35,553 bases of DNA, from assembly GCA_934456315.1 (NCBI GenBank), contig CAKSHG010000002.1, positions 1 through 35,553 of the forward strand. Direction: 5' to 3'. This DNA comes from an uncultured Oscillospiraceae bacterium. Its GTDB lineage: Bacteria; Bacillota; Clostridia; Oscillospirales; Ruminococcaceae. A program made the position numbers and the translations under genes. The notes beneath the pieces were generated by a model. That model was not told the origin of the DNA, searched no databases, and saw only the letters and a program-made list of their open reading frames with translations. Positions 7,536 through 15,803 of the stretch are shown here, one piece after another; the stretch's first letter is position 1; every line of letters begins with the position of its first letter.

Positions 7536-8062
7536 TCCTCGTCCCCGTTCACGGCGTCGTCGAACAGTCCCGGAAGCGGTCTGATGACCATCTCGCCTGC
7601 GTCGATGTCAGTCTTGAGCACGACCTCGTCGATACATGGGAACATCAGCTCCGTGCCGTCCTCCTTGCGAATGGAATACACGTCGCTCGCGCCGTTCTGG
7701 TAAACGTCGGTTATCTTTCCGTAGACTGCTCCGGTGTCGGCGTCCCTGACGGTCAGCCCGATGATGTCCTGAATGAAGTACAGACCCTCCTCAAGCTCCG
7801 CGTCCTCGCGGTCGAGGTACAGCACCTTGCCGATGAGCGGCTGCGCCTGCTCTATCTTGTCGATACCGGCGAACTTCATCACAACGACGTTCTTGTGCGG
7901 AAACGCCCTTGTTACCTCCACCGAAGTCTTGCCCTTGTCGAGGTAGAGCGTGTCGAAATCGCACAGCACCTCGGCGCTGTCGCAGTAGTACTGCACCCGG
8001 ACTTCCCCGCGGATACCCTGGGTCGCAACTATCTTTCCTATCTCAAGAAACTGTTTTCTCAT
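7532..8062 (-). CDS. rimM: Ribosome maturation factor RimM
   Basis: RimM assists 30S head assembly by binding protein S19. The 176-residue protein has the N-terminal RimM barrel (LEIGKIVATQGIRGEVRVQ, then FPHKNVVVMKFAGI) and the C-terminal PRC barrel (YFIQDIIGLTVRDADTG, then IPCIDEVV-type sheet read here as FPCIDEVVLKTDI). I chose ATG 8062 because AGAGGA lies six bases upstream; a TTG at 8068 is too close to that site. Its stop overlaps the trmD start (ATGA-type coupling), the classic rimM-trmD order. Confidence 0.95.
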   Translation of the reverse strand: MRKQFLEIGKIVATQGIRGEVRVQYYCDSAEVLCDFDTLYLDKGKTSVEVTRAFPHKNVVVMKFAGIDKIEQAQPLIGKVLYLDREDAELEEGLYFIQDIIGLTVRDADTGAVYGKITDVYQNGASDVYSIRKEDGTELMFPCIDEVVLKTDIDAGEMVIRPLPGLFDDAVNGDEE

Positions 8063-8073
8063 GTCCAATCCTC

Positions 8074-9300
8074 TTACAGACCTATCTTGATTATCTCGTC
8101 AAAGCCCTGCTGCTTTGCCTTTGAGTAAGCCTTGTCGGCTTTCTTGCGGTTTGCTGCGGAGATGAGGGTAACGTCGCTCTCCGCCTGAAGCTCGTCCGAC
8201 TTCCGGATAGCCTCGAGGACAGCCTCCGGGCTGTGGAGTATGGCTACCTTTCTGCGGCTGCCCGCGAGCTGGATATTGTTCTCGGTGACGATGGAGAAAA
8301 TACGCTCGAATCCGATGGAGAAGCCGACTGCGGGAACAGTGTCCCCGGTGAATCTGCCGATGAGGTTATCGTAACGTCCGCCGCCTGCGACGGTCCCGCC
8401 GAACTGCTTGCTTGCGACCTCGAAAACGGTTCCGGTGTAGTAGCCCTGACCTCTTACGAGCGACGGGTCGAACTCAACGGAATAGCTGTCGGAGAGCTTG
8501 TCCGCGGTTTCGATGATGGTGCGGAGCTGTTCGAGGGTATCCTTTGCGTCCTCGGAGCAGTACTGCGCCATGTCGTCGAGGGTGAGCCTGCCCTTTGCGA
8601 GCAGACCGGACAGGCTGTTTACAGCCTCCTCGGGCATGCCCTTTTCGCGGAGTTCAGCCGCAACGCCGTCCGCGCCGATTTTGTCGAGCTTGTCGAAGCT
8701 TACGGAAACGGTGTCGAGGGAATCCTCCGGGAATCCCATTGTGAGCAGCGAATTGCGGAGCACCCTGCGGTCGTTGACGCGGACGGTGAATTCGCCGATA
8801 CCTATCCTGGAAAGCGCCTTAGCGGTGACAGAGATGAGCTCTATCTCGCTGCACCAGGAATCCGAGCCGAGGATATCGATATCGCACTGCACGAACTCGC
8901 GGAGTCTGCCGCGCTGCGGGCGCTCCGCACGGTATACCTTGTCTATCTGAATGCACTTGAACGGCGAAGGGAGGCTGTTGCGGTTGTTCGCGTAGTAGCG
9001 GGAAAGCGGCAGGGTCAGGTCGTAGCGCAGACCCAGGTCGCACAGCTCCTTTTCGTCCACAGGGGACATGGAAAGCGCCTCGGCGAGCTTGTCGCCGCGC
9101 TTCATTATGCGGAAGATGAGGTTGAGGTTGTCGCCGCCGTCGCTCTTGTCGAGGTTCTCGGCGCTCTCGATGGCGGGGGTGTAGATGCGCGTGAATCCGT
9201 TCGCGGTGTAGGTGTCGAGAATGATGTTCATCAGGCGGTCGCGCTGTGCGGCTGCCTCGGGGAGGTATTCCTGCATGCCCTTCTGGGGTTTTATGTTCAT
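8074..9300 (-). CDS. hisS: Histidyl-tRNA synthetase, eukaryote/archaea-like variant
   Basis: A class II aminoacyl-tRNA synthetase of 408 residues. Motif 2 reads KVYRAERPQRGRLREFVQ followed by CDIDILG, and the substrate loop reads LRYDLTLPLSRYY. Both resemble eukaryotic and archaeal HisRS (REFYQCDFDI, LRYDLT) more than the E. coli form (RQFHQFGVE). The histidine-binding motif reads LVRGQGYYTGTVFE where LVRGLDYYT is usual. Motif 3 is GFSIGFERI. The anticodon-binding domain is short and stops soon after the FDEIIKIG strand, about 15-20 residues short of typical proteins. A HisZ regulatory paralogue is the main alternative, but all three class II motifs and an anticodon-type domain favour HisS. 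It sits 11 nt before rimM and has no T-box. Confidence 0.87.
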   Translation of the reverse strand: MNIKPQKGMQEYLPEAAAQRDRLMNIILDTYTANGFTRIYTPAIESAENLDKSDGGDNLNLIFRIMKRGDKLAEALSMSPVDEKELCDLGLRYDLTLPLSRYYANNRNSLPSPFKCIQIDKVYRAERPQRGRLREFVQCDIDILGSDSWCSEIELISVTAKALSRIGIGEFTVRVNDRRVLRNSLLTMGFPEDSLDTVSVSFDKLDKIGADGVAAELREKGMPEEAVNSLSGLLAKGRLTLDDMAQYCSEDAKDTLEQLRTIIETADKLSDSYSVEFDPSLVRGQGYYTGTVFEVASKQFGGTVAGGGRYDNLIGRFTGDTVPAVGFSIGFERIFSIVTENNIQLAGSRRKVAILHSPEAVLEAIRKSDELQAESDVTLISAANRKKADKAYSKAKQQGFDEIIKIGL

Positions 9301-9318
9301 GTTCGTAGTTCCTTTCGT

Positions 9319-9750
9319 TTATAGATACTGGATAAATCCGGTCTTTTCCGTTCTGTCATAGCCTGCGCGCTCGTAGAATTCCAGCGTGCTTTCGAGCTTC
9401 GAACCGGTCATCAGAATGAGCCGGTAGCAGTTCTCGCGCTGCGCTATCTCCTTTGCGTACTCAAGGCAGGCTGTCGCTAATCCACGTCCCCGGTAGTCCG
9501 GGTGCGTAACGACGTTTTCGACCCACGCGTAGGGGCGCGGACCGTGGGTGAGGTTCGGGACTATCACGCAGGTTATCGTCGAAACCAGCTTCCCGTCCTC
9601 CTCCGCAGCGATGAGATGGTAGTCGGGGTCGTTCACCAGACGCTCCCACAGCGGGCGCGTCAGCTCCGCCGCCGGGACGGAGGCTTCATGCAGATGGAGA
9701 TACAGCCCCATCAGCTGCTCGTATTCGTCCATGCGGACTTCTCTTATCAC
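9319..9750 (-). CDS. GNAT-family N-acetyltransferase
   Basis: The 143-residue protein is a single GNAT domain. The acetyl-CoA-binding motif is VVTHPDYRGRGLATACLEYA (about 88-107), and the C-terminal strand ends ESTLEFYERAGYDRTEKTGF. The substrate cannot be told from sequence. I chose the GTG at 9750 because a run GGAGGGGGG lies about ten bases upstream and the fold begins there (IREVRMDEYEQL); a longer reading to 9885 would cross the promoter and the preceding terminator. It is first in the apparent operon GNAT-hisS-rimM-trmD-era-recO. Confidence 0.85.
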   Translation of the reverse strand: MIREVRMDEYEQLMGLYLHLHEASVPAAELTRPLWERLVNDPDYHLIAAEEDGKLVSTITCVIVPNLTHGPRPYAWVENVVTHPDYRGRGLATACLEYAKEIAQRENCYRLILMTGSKLESTLEFYERAGYDRTEKTGFIQYL

Positions 9751-9781
9751 ACGGCGTCCCCCCTCCTGTACATACGCATTT

Positions 9782-9810
9782 ATTTTACCACAAAACCGGC
9801 TTTTTTTCAA
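9782..9810 (-). promoter_or_regulatory. Promoter of the GNAT-hisS-rimM-trmD-era-recO operon
   Basis: On the minus strand TTGAAA (9805-9810), 17 bp, TAAAAT (9782-9787), about 30 bp before the GTG start. No other convincing promoter was seen within the run down to recO. Confidence 0.65.
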
Positions 9811-9838
9811 GTAGTAATGCGAAATTCCCGCGAAATAA

Positions 9839-9868
9839 ACAAAGCCGCCCGGTCGGAGCGGCTTTGTT
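9839..9868 (-). terminator. Terminator of the envelope operon (after yfhO)
   Basis: ACAAAGCCGC pairs with GCGGCTTTGT around CCGGTCGGA. On the minus strand it is followed by TTTATTTC. It lies 14 nt after the YfhO stop codon. Confidence 0.8.
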
Positions 9869-9881
9869 TTGTAGAATGCTG

Positions 9882-12605
9882 TCATTCAGCGGAATCCGCA
9901 GATCTATCAGATACATCAGCCGGGACGGACTGCTCCTCCCTTTCAGCGAGCAGCTCCTCGTCGCGGCGGCGTATCATGGAGCATACGATGACCATGCCCG
10001 CAAGTATCATCATGCCGATGCCCGTCAGGATAAGCCCGTTGCTAAGTCCGGCGGGATAGAAATTCAGCACGATGGTGTGCTTTCCCTGCGAAACCGGAAC
10101 GCATATCAGCGATTCGTCAAGGCAGGTTTCCCAGTTGACGTACTCGCCGTCCACCTGCACCGTCCAGCCTTCCTCCGCCGGGATAGTCGTGAACAGCGCG
10201 CAGTCCCTGGGAGCGTCCACCGTCAGTTCCAGCGTGCAGCCGCCGGTGCGGGTCAGGGTCGTGCCGGAGTTCAGCTCGTCCATAGCGGCGTGGAAGCGCT
10301 CCATGGAAGCGCTGTCGATGTAGTAGAACCACGCATTCGTAAAGTAAACCGCGTCGTCCAGCAGCTTCAATTTCAGCCGGAACGAATCCCCCTTGCTGTA
10401 GGTTCCCAGGTACTCTATACCGTGGTTTTCGTACAGGAAGTAGTTCCCGCGGTAGATGTCGTTGACATAGAGCTGCGTTTCCCGCTCGTACTTTGTCGGC
10501 AGGAACATGTAGACCGGTCCGTCCGCCGGGACGGTCACGGTGTACTCTATCCAGGCGTCATCGTCGGTGTTCTTCTTGCGGTAGCTGTAGTGGGAATCCG
10601 TCGTGGAGCCTATCTTGATGTTGTCGCTGTCGAAGGTGATGTCGTCTATCGCCTTGAAAACAGCGGTGCCCTTCTTCCCGGCGAGCATGGAGGCGAGCTT
10701 GTTCTGCGCCTGGAACGGGGAATACTCGTTCAGGTCGAAGCCGATGATGCTCTCGTCCGCGAGGTATGCCACGCCCAACTCGTCAGGGTTTTTGTAGACG
10801 GTTATCGCCGTATCGGTTTCCACCGGGACCGTGTCGGTATACGGCACGGTCTTTGAATCCGTCGCGAAAACGTACCTTACGCCGAAAATGTCGTCGGTAA
10901 GCTCCGTCGCGCCGTCGTAGCGGGTGTAGTGCTCCCGGGCGGCGAATCCCAGCGATTTCAGCAGCGCGATAGCCTTCGCGTTGAGCGTGCTGGAGCTGTG
11001 GCTCATGCCGTACATTCGCAGGGCGATGTCGTCGTTGACGCAGCGGTGGAACGTCTTTTCCATGCGGTAGAAATCCGGATCCTGCTCGTGTATCTGCTCG
11101 GTGACCTCGCGGGTGCGCGGGATATCCCAGCGGTAGCTCTCCCGGGTAGAGAACACGATGTCGTCATGCATCTGGTAGAGCGACTGCGCGGTGTTGAGGA
11201 AAGCCTCTCCGCATACGCACAGAGTCAGAATAATGCATACGGTCACGCTGCCTATCTTCTTTCTGTAGACCCAGGCGAGAATGAGCATCACTGCAAGGCA
11301 GACGAGCGGGACACCCACCGTCAGCACCTGCTCGTAATGCTCGCCGTCGTCCGCAAGGTCGGCGTAGAGCAGCATAGCGAGCGGGATAAGGAACGCAGCA
11401 GCGAATCCCCTGCCCTGGACCTTCTCGATTTTATCGAAAGCCTGCGCGCCGAAAATTATCAGCAGAAAGCTGATCATGAACGAGTAGCGGTAGGGCAGCC
11501 AGTTAGGCATCTGTCCGCCGTGCCACATCATGTCCACCGGGCGGATATACATGCACAGGACCATCACGCCGATGAACACCGCCGAAGCGATACGCTCCCG
11601 CGCAGCGAAGCGGCGGCAGGAGAAATACAGTATCGCGCAGACCAGGGCGAGCGTACCCGCGTATAGGATAGGCATGCCCTCCATGCGCACGGTGTCGTAT
11701 TCGGTCGGGAACAGCTTGATGAAGATATCCGCGATGTTGAAATTCTCGGCAAGCGAGTAATCCGGGTCAGAGAACGCGAATTTGCCGTTGGAAAGCGACT
11801 TGTAGACCGGCAGTATCATGAATCCGGACATCAGGATACCGCTGACCGACCCGGCGCCGTACATCAGCACCGACCCGCAGACCTCCCCGAAGCACCTGTT
11901 CGCGCTCTTTCCGGAAGCGAGGTACCACACGAAATACAGCGCGGAGAATATCCCGACCATGTACCCGATGTAGAAATTCGCGACGAAAATATAGACCAGC
12001 GACAGCACATAAAGCAGGAACTTCCGCTTGTCGCAGATACGCTCGATGCCCATCGCGACCAGCGGGAGCGCGACCAGACCGTCCAGCCACATAGGGTTCA
12101 TCGTCTGAACGACGAAGTAGCCGCACAGCGCCCACATCACGGAAAACACGACCGTGGTAGTCCTCCGGCAGCCCCGGTGCCTGCCGAGGAACAGCGCGCA
12201 GGTAAGTCCCGCCGCGCCCGCCTTTGCGAGCATCATGGTCATCAGACCCTCGGTTATCCATTCCCGGGGGTAGATCCACACCAGCAGATTGAACGGGCTG
12301 GCGAGGTAGTAGCCGATTATCCCCATGAACTCGCCGGAGAGGTTTCTGCTCCAGCTGTACCAGATGCTTTCGTCCCCGGCGAACACGTCGTACATGTAAT
12401 CATAGTAGTAAACGTACTGCGCGTTCAGGTCGAGGGACAGCACCGAGCGCTCCCCGAAAGGCCAGACCTGAAACGAAACGTAAGCCAGGAACAAAATAAC
12501 GACAGGCAGCAGAAAAGACAGACAGTAAGCCCGGCTGTCAACTATCGCCTTTCTGCATCGGCAAAAGATATTCTTCGCCGCAGTAAGAGTGCTGTTATTT
12601 TCCAT
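9882..12605 (-). CDS. YfhO-family polytopic membrane protein (putative lipoteichoic-acid/polymer glycosyltransferase)
   Basis: A 907-residue membrane protein. The N-terminal part (to about 520) holds about a dozen hydrophobic helices, for example LLPVVILFLAYVSFQVW and the long EKVQGRGFAAAFLIPLAMLL region. A large extracytoplasmic beta-rich part follows, and one more helix (GLILTGIGMMILAGMVIVC) precedes a charged C-terminal tail. The LDLNAQYVYYYDYM segment after TM1 carries the acidic residue expected of GT-C enzymes. In Bacillus, YfhO works with the GT2 enzyme CsbB: CsbB makes a lipid-linked sugar and YfhO transfers it to lipoteichoic acid outside the cell. The upstream GT2 gene overlaps this one by 11 nt, the same pairing, so that role is inferred. 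The ATG has GGGGAG six bases upstream. Confidence 0.88.
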   Translation of the reverse strand: MENNSTLTAAKNIFCRCRKAIVDSRAYCLSFLLPVVILFLAYVSFQVWPFGERSVLSLDLNAQYVYYYDYMYDVFAGDESIWYSWSRNLSGEFMGIIGYYLASPFNLLVWIYPREWITEGLMTMMLAKAGAAGLTCALFLGRHRGCRRTTTVVFSVMWALCGYFVVQTMNPMWLDGLVALPLVAMGIERICDKRKFLLYVLSLVYIFVANFYIGYMVGIFSALYFVWYLASGKSANRCFGEVCGSVLMYGAGSVSGILMSGFMILPVYKSLSNGKFAFSDPDYSLAENFNIADIFIKLFPTEYDTVRMEGMPILYAGTLALVCAILYFSCRRFAARERIASAVFIGVMVLCMYIRPVDMMWHGGQMPNWLPYRYSFMISFLLIIFGAQAFDKIEKVQGRGFAAAFLIPLAMLLYADLADDGEHYEQVLTVGVPLVCLAVMLILAWVYRKKIGSVTVCIILTLCVCGEAFLNTAQSLYQMHDDIVFSTRESYRWDIPRTREVTEQIHEQDPDFYRMEKTFHRCVNDDIALRMYGMSHSSSTLNAKAIALLKSLGFAAREHYTRYDGATELTDDIFGVRYVFATDSKTVPYTDTVPVETDTAITVYKNPDELGVAYLADESIIGFDLNEYSPFQAQNKLASMLAGKKGTAVFKAIDDITFDSDNIKIGSTTDSHYSYRKKNTDDDAWIEYTVTVPADGPVYMFLPTKYERETQLYVNDIYRGNYFLYENHGIEYLGTYSKGDSFRLKLKLLDDAVYFTNAWFYYIDSASMERFHAAMDELNSGTTLTRTGGCTLELTVDAPRDCALFTTIPAEEGWTVQVDGEYVNWETCLDESLICVPVSQGKHTIVLNFYPAGLSNGLILTGIGMMILAGMVIVCSMIRRRDEELLAEREEQSVPADVSDRSADSAE

Positions 12606-13527
12606 TGTCGCTCCCCTTTCCTGCCGTCCGGGAGATTATGTACCTCGGGCGCTGCTTTATCTCCTCGTAGATTTTGGAGAGGTAGTAACCGATGACGCCC
12701 ACGCCCAGCAGAATGCATGCTCCGGTGATGAGTATCAGCAGAATGACCGTGGAGAACCCCTCCGCAGCCTGACCGCAGAAGTACTTCACCAGCGTCTGCA
12801 CGCCGACTATCAGCGCCATCACGAAGAACACCACGCCCACCCAGGTTACCAGGTGGATAGGCACGTTGGTGAACGAAGTGATGTTGTTGAGCGCGAATTT
12901 GAACAGGCTCTTCATGCTGAACTTGCTCTTTCCGGCGGCGCGGGGCTGCACGTCGAATTCGACGCGCTCCACCGTGAACCCCACCCAGCTGGACAGCGCC
13001 CGGAAGAACGTGATACGCTCCGGCAGCTCGTTGAGCGCGTTTATGACCTTCCTGTCCATCAGCTTGAAGTCGCTCGCGCCGTCAAGGTTTATCCCGGAGG
13101 AGCTCTTCATCATCTTGTAGAAGCTCCGTGCGAACAGCTTGTGGAACAGCCCCTCCCTGCCCCGGGAGCGCTTCACCGCCTCGACGACCTCCGCGCCGCC
13201 CTGCCACAGGCGGTACATCTGCGGAATAAGCTCCGGCGGGTGCTGCAAGTCGCAGTCGATGCAGACGGCGCAGTCCCCGGCGGCGTTTTTCAGCCCGGCG
13301 AAAATAGCGCCCTCCTTGCCGAAGTTCCGGGAAAATCCCAGCCCGCGGACGTCAGGGTCAGCTTCAGCGGCGGCGGTTATCTCCTGCCAGGTGTCGTCCC
13401 GGGAGCCGTCGTCCACGAATATCAGCTCGTAGGGAATGTCATTCTGCCGGAGTATCCCGCCGATGGTCGAAGCGGTGCGCCGGATATTCTCATGTTCGTT
13501 GTAAGATGGTATTATCACTGAAAGCAT
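12595..13527 (-). CDS. GT2 glycosyltransferase of the CsbB/GtrB (undecaprenyl-phosphate sugar) type
   Basis: The 310-residue protein has a GT-A domain (1 to about 225) with SVIIPSYNEHENI, the nucleotide-binding FVDDGSRDDTW, the metal site DCDLQHPPELI, and RSFYKMM further on. Two C-terminal transmembrane helices follow (WVGVVFFVMALIVGVQTLV and ILLILITGACILLGVGVIGY). This layout is that of enzymes which move a sugar from a UDP donor to undecaprenyl phosphate at the inner membrane face. It overlaps the YfhO gene and should supply its lipid-linked donor. I chose ATG 13527; the GTG at 13539 sits too close to the GGGAG site. Confidence 0.9.
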   Translation of the reverse strand: MLSVIIPSYNEHENIRRTASTIGGILRQNDIPYELIFVDDGSRDDTWQEITAAAEADPDVRGLGFSRNFGKEGAIFAGLKNAAGDCAVCIDCDLQHPPELIPQMYRLWQGGAEVVEAVKRSRGREGLFHKLFARSFYKMMKSSSGINLDGASDFKLMDRKVINALNELPERITFFRALSSWVGFTVERVEFDVQPRAAGKSKFSMKSLFKFALNNITSFTNVPIHLVTWVGVVFFVMALIVGVQTLVKYFCGQAAEGFSTVILLILITGACILLGVGVIGYYLSKIYEEIKQRPRYIISRTAGKGSDNGK

Positions 13528-13545
13528 GCTGAAATCCACTCCCGC

Positions 13546-13953
13546 TCACTCGCCGATGATCTTGACCAGCACGGTCTTTTCCCGGCAGCCGTCGAAGTCG
13601 CCGTACATTATGTACTGACGCGGACCCAGCTCCAGCCTGCCCTCCGTGATGGGTACGGTCACGCTCGCCCCGAGCAGCATCTGCTTCATGTGAGCCGCTC
13701 CGGCGCTGGTGTAGTCCACCTTGTAGCTGCTGTCCTGCGGGACGATTTTCTTGAGCATATCCGACCAGTCGCTGAAAAGGTCGTCACGGTCGTTTTCGAG
13801 GAAAACCGCAGAGGTGGTGTGCTGGGAATAAACAACGCACAGCCCCTCGCAGATAAGGCTCCTGCGGACGCACTCCTCCACCTCGAACGTAAGATTCAGG
13901 AACTGCTCGCTGCTGTCAGTATTGATAGTAAGCTGCTGCCGGTATGTATTCAT
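13546..13953 (-). CDS. YjbQ-family protein (UPF0047)
   Basis: The 135-residue protein is a complete YjbQ/UPF0047 fold. Motifs are SQHTTSAVFLENDRDDL, a shortened equivalent of the GNxDAHL motif (AGAAHMKQMLLG), GRLELGPRQYIMYGDFDG, and VLVKIIGE at the end. Some members have weak thiamine-phosphate synthase activity, but the physiological role of the family is unclear. The usual N and D of GN(A/G)DAHLK are lost here while the histidine is kept, so activity may differ. It lies between a DUF4097-like gene and the glycosyltransferase; short gaps suggest co-transcription. Confidence 0.88.
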   Translation of the reverse strand: MNTYRQQLTINTDSSEQFLNLTFEVEECVRRSLICEGLCVVYSQHTTSAVFLENDRDDLFSDWSDMLKKIVPQDSSYKVDYTSAGAAHMKQMLLGASVTVPITEGRLELGPRQYIMYGDFDGCREKTVLVKIIGE

Positions 13954-13970
13954 TTAGAAGCACTCCTTTT

Positions 13971-14711
13971 TCAGTCCGTCCGTTCCCTGACGGTAAGTAT
14001 GCCGCTCTCCAGCGACGCGTGTATCAGCTTTGCGCCCCCGTTGAAGCTGTACATGTAGCTCCCGGGGAAGCTCCCGCTGATGAGGTCTGTTTTCAGCTCG
14101 CCGATATCAGTTTCGAAATCCAGCGCGACGCTGCTCCCCTTAGGGAACACGATTTCGGCGTTCCCGGAGCGGGACTGCACCGCGCTGCCGGTTATCACGC
14201 TGTAGAAGTCGAGCAGTATGTCCCCGCTCGCCGTAGAGAAGCTGCAAAGCGAGCGCGTATTCTCCGAGGTGATGTCACCGCTGTTGGTTACGGCGGTAAT
14301 CTTCTCGCTGTCGACGTCCCCCAGCATGACATCTCCGGATACTGTATAGATAAGAATGTCGCGGTAGTATTCCCGCGGGAGGTAGAGGTACATTCCGTAG
14401 CTCTCATGCTCGTCCGCGAAGAGCGATACCACGAACTCCCCGCTCTCGGATATCGTCAGGGAGTTGTCACCAAGCTCCGCAGTCAGCGGAACGTCGTTGC
14501 GGTACTTCACCCGTATCTTTTTCCCCTCGTAGGGGATAACGGTGACGTCTGTCTTGAGCAGGTCGACGCTGATGTACTCGCACAGCGGGTAGTAGTCGTC
14601 GCCCTCCTTTGAGGTGCCCAGGCTCTTGCCGGGTACCAGGAACGCCAGCGCCGCGAACGCCGCAGCAAGCACGGCGGTGATGATGAGCCAGCGGTTTATC
14701 CTACGTTCCAC
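13971..14711 (-). CDS. Membrane-anchored DUF4097-like beta-solenoid protein
   Basis: The 246-residue product has a short cytoplasmic start (MERRINRW), one transmembrane helix (LIITAVLAAAFAALAFLV) and a long extracytoplasmic beta-repeat region. There, phrases such as YTVSGDVMLGDVDSEKITAV, NSGDITSENTRSLCSFSTAS and GDILLDFYSV repeat the S-G-D-I pattern typical of DUF4097 proteins. I chose a GTG at 14711 because GGGAGGG lies five bases upstream; longer readings in this frame run through the next gene. DUF4097 proteins often sit behind small membrane or DUF1700 proteins, as here, and are linked to envelope stress in Firmicutes. Exact role unknown. Confidence 0.84.
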   Translation of the reverse strand: MERRINRWLIITAVLAAAFAALAFLVPGKSLGTSKEGDDYYPLCEYISVDLLKTDVTVIPYEGKKIRVKYRNDVPLTAELGDNSLTISESGEFVVSLFADEHESYGMYLYLPREYYRDILIYTVSGDVMLGDVDSEKITAVTNSGDITSENTRSLCSFSTASGDILLDFYSVITGSAVQSRSGNAEIVFPKGSSVALDFETDIGELKTDLISGSFPGSYMYSFNGGAKLIHASLESGILTVRERTD

Positions 14712-14725
14712 ATTATCCCTCCCGG

Positions 14726-15067
14726 TCAGTACGGTTTCCAGCCCCGGCGGATATCGCACCAGCGCTTCACCCGCAGGAACAGCCTGGAAACAACGAACCC
14801 CGCCTTGACTGCGGCAAGCCCGAGGAACGCGGAGCCGGACGCGGCGGCAAGCCCGCCGAACATCATCAGCTCCGGCGTGAGCGAGGTCACGATGAACTGC
14901 GCGTTGAACACGCGCACGGCGACACCGGCAACGCTGACGAGGATCCCGGCGGGAAGCCCGAAAGCCGCCGCCGAAAGCATTGCCAGCATAACGCAGAACG
15001 TAACCAGGAAAACCGCCGCGGATCCGCACTGGACCGCGAAAACCTTGAGCTTATCCGTTCGTGTCAT
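14726..15067 (-). CDS. Small integral membrane protein, unknown function
   Basis: 113 residues, with two or three hydrophobic helices (AVFLVTFCVMLAMLSAAAFG, ILVSVAGVAVRVF, and the FGGLAAASGSAFLGLAAV to VSRLF region) and a basic C-terminal tail ending RVKRWCDIRRGWKPY. Its stop is 15 nt before the GTG of the DUF4097-like gene, whose RBS follows at once. This gene order recalls the membrane partner commonly found before DUF4097 proteins. The RBS upstream of ATG 15067 is weak (GGCGGTGA), so expression may depend on coupling. Confidence 0.72.
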   Translation of the reverse strand: MTRTDKLKVFAVQCGSAAVFLVTFCVMLAMLSAAAFGLPAGILVSVAGVAVRVFNAQFIVTSLTPELMMFGGLAAASGSAFLGLAAVKAGFVVSRLFLRVKRWCDIRRGWKPY

Positions 15068-15103
15068 AGTGTGGAAAGTTCACCGCCGTTCAGAGTTCGG
15101 AAA

Positions 15104-15733
15104 TCAGTCGTCAGAAGTTTTCTTCCATTTTCTTGTGAGCATGGGCAGGAGCATTCCGCCCAGCGCGTTGCCGAGTACGACCACGGTAACGAAAGCGAGA
15201 TTGCGCAGTGTGAACGTATTCTCGCCGATAGCCGCGCCGTTGTAGAAAGAGTTTGCGATGGAGTGGTCGAACCCGCTGAAGATGAACACAGGTACGCACA
15301 GGAACACGCCTATCTTCTGACCGCGCTTCCACAGGTCGACCGCGAGGTACATCAGCAGCCCGCAGAGGACAGAGGAAAGCACCCACTTCTTAGGGTCTGC
15401 GGCGAGCTTTGCGGCGTAGCTTGCGCGTGCGGATTCCGCGATATCCGGCAGGCAGAAGCTGACAAGGATACCCATGATGAATGTAGTCAGCAGGTTGACG
15501 ACCAGGATAAGCAGCACAAGCCTTATGTACTTGACATCTCTGAAGTGCTCCGCAATGTATCCGACCTTGCCGGTATACAGATTGAAGCCGTACTCGCAGA
15601 TAGCGAAAAGTCCCAGTGAGAACAGAACAGCGCCCGCCCACATCATTCCGGCTTTAGTGCTGGCAAGAAGCACACAGCCTCCTATTGATATCAGTATTCC
15701 TGATACCGCAGCCTTTTTTATTTCAGTTAGCAT
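15104..15733 (-). CDS. Formate/nitrite transporter (FNT) family channel
   Basis: The 209-residue protein has six predicted membrane helices. The family hallmark GFDHSIANSFY lies in the fifth, and the last helix reads VTVVVLGNALGGMLLPML. It is shorter than typical FocA/NirC (about 260-280), mainly because the ends are trimmed; the pore core appears intact. The substrate (formate, nitrite or hydrosulfide) cannot be read from sequence. Formate is plausible because this anaerobe's class III ribonucleotide reductase family can use formate as reductant. I chose ATG 15733, preceded by CGGAGG; a longer reading has no RBS. Confidence 0.86.
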   Translation of the reverse strand: MLTEIKKAAVSGILISIGGCVLLASTKAGMMWAGAVLFSLGLFAICEYGFNLYTGKVGYIAEHFRDVKYIRLVLLILVVNLLTTFIMGILVSFCLPDIAESARASYAAKLAADPKKWVLSSVLCGLLMYLAVDLWKRGQKIGVFLCVPVFIFSGFDHSIANSFYNGAAIGENTFTLRNLAFVTVVVLGNALGGMLLPMLTRKWKKTSDD

Positions 15734-15752
15734 ATAGCCTCCGCTTTTGTTC

Positions 15753-15776
15753 GGACGGCGCCCTGCAGCGCCGTCC
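15753..15776. other. Strong GC hairpin between rlmD and the FNT gene
   Basis: GGACGGCGC (15753-15761) and GCGCCGTCC (15768-15776) form a perfect nine-base-pair stem with a six-base loop. In the minus direction it lies 28 nt after the rlmD stop and 20 nt before the FNT start codon region, but no U-tract follows. It may be a weak terminator or a 5'-UTR structure. Confidence 0.55.
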
Positions 15777-15803
15777 CACATATTTTCAACTTTTATTTCT
15801 TTA

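Noticed and set aside
13971..15029. Single 352-codon frame covering the DUF4097-like gene and the region upstream
   Set aside because: The upstream half is Arg-rich out-of-frame translation of the small membrane protein gene; a GTG with GGGAGGG at 14711 marks the true start.
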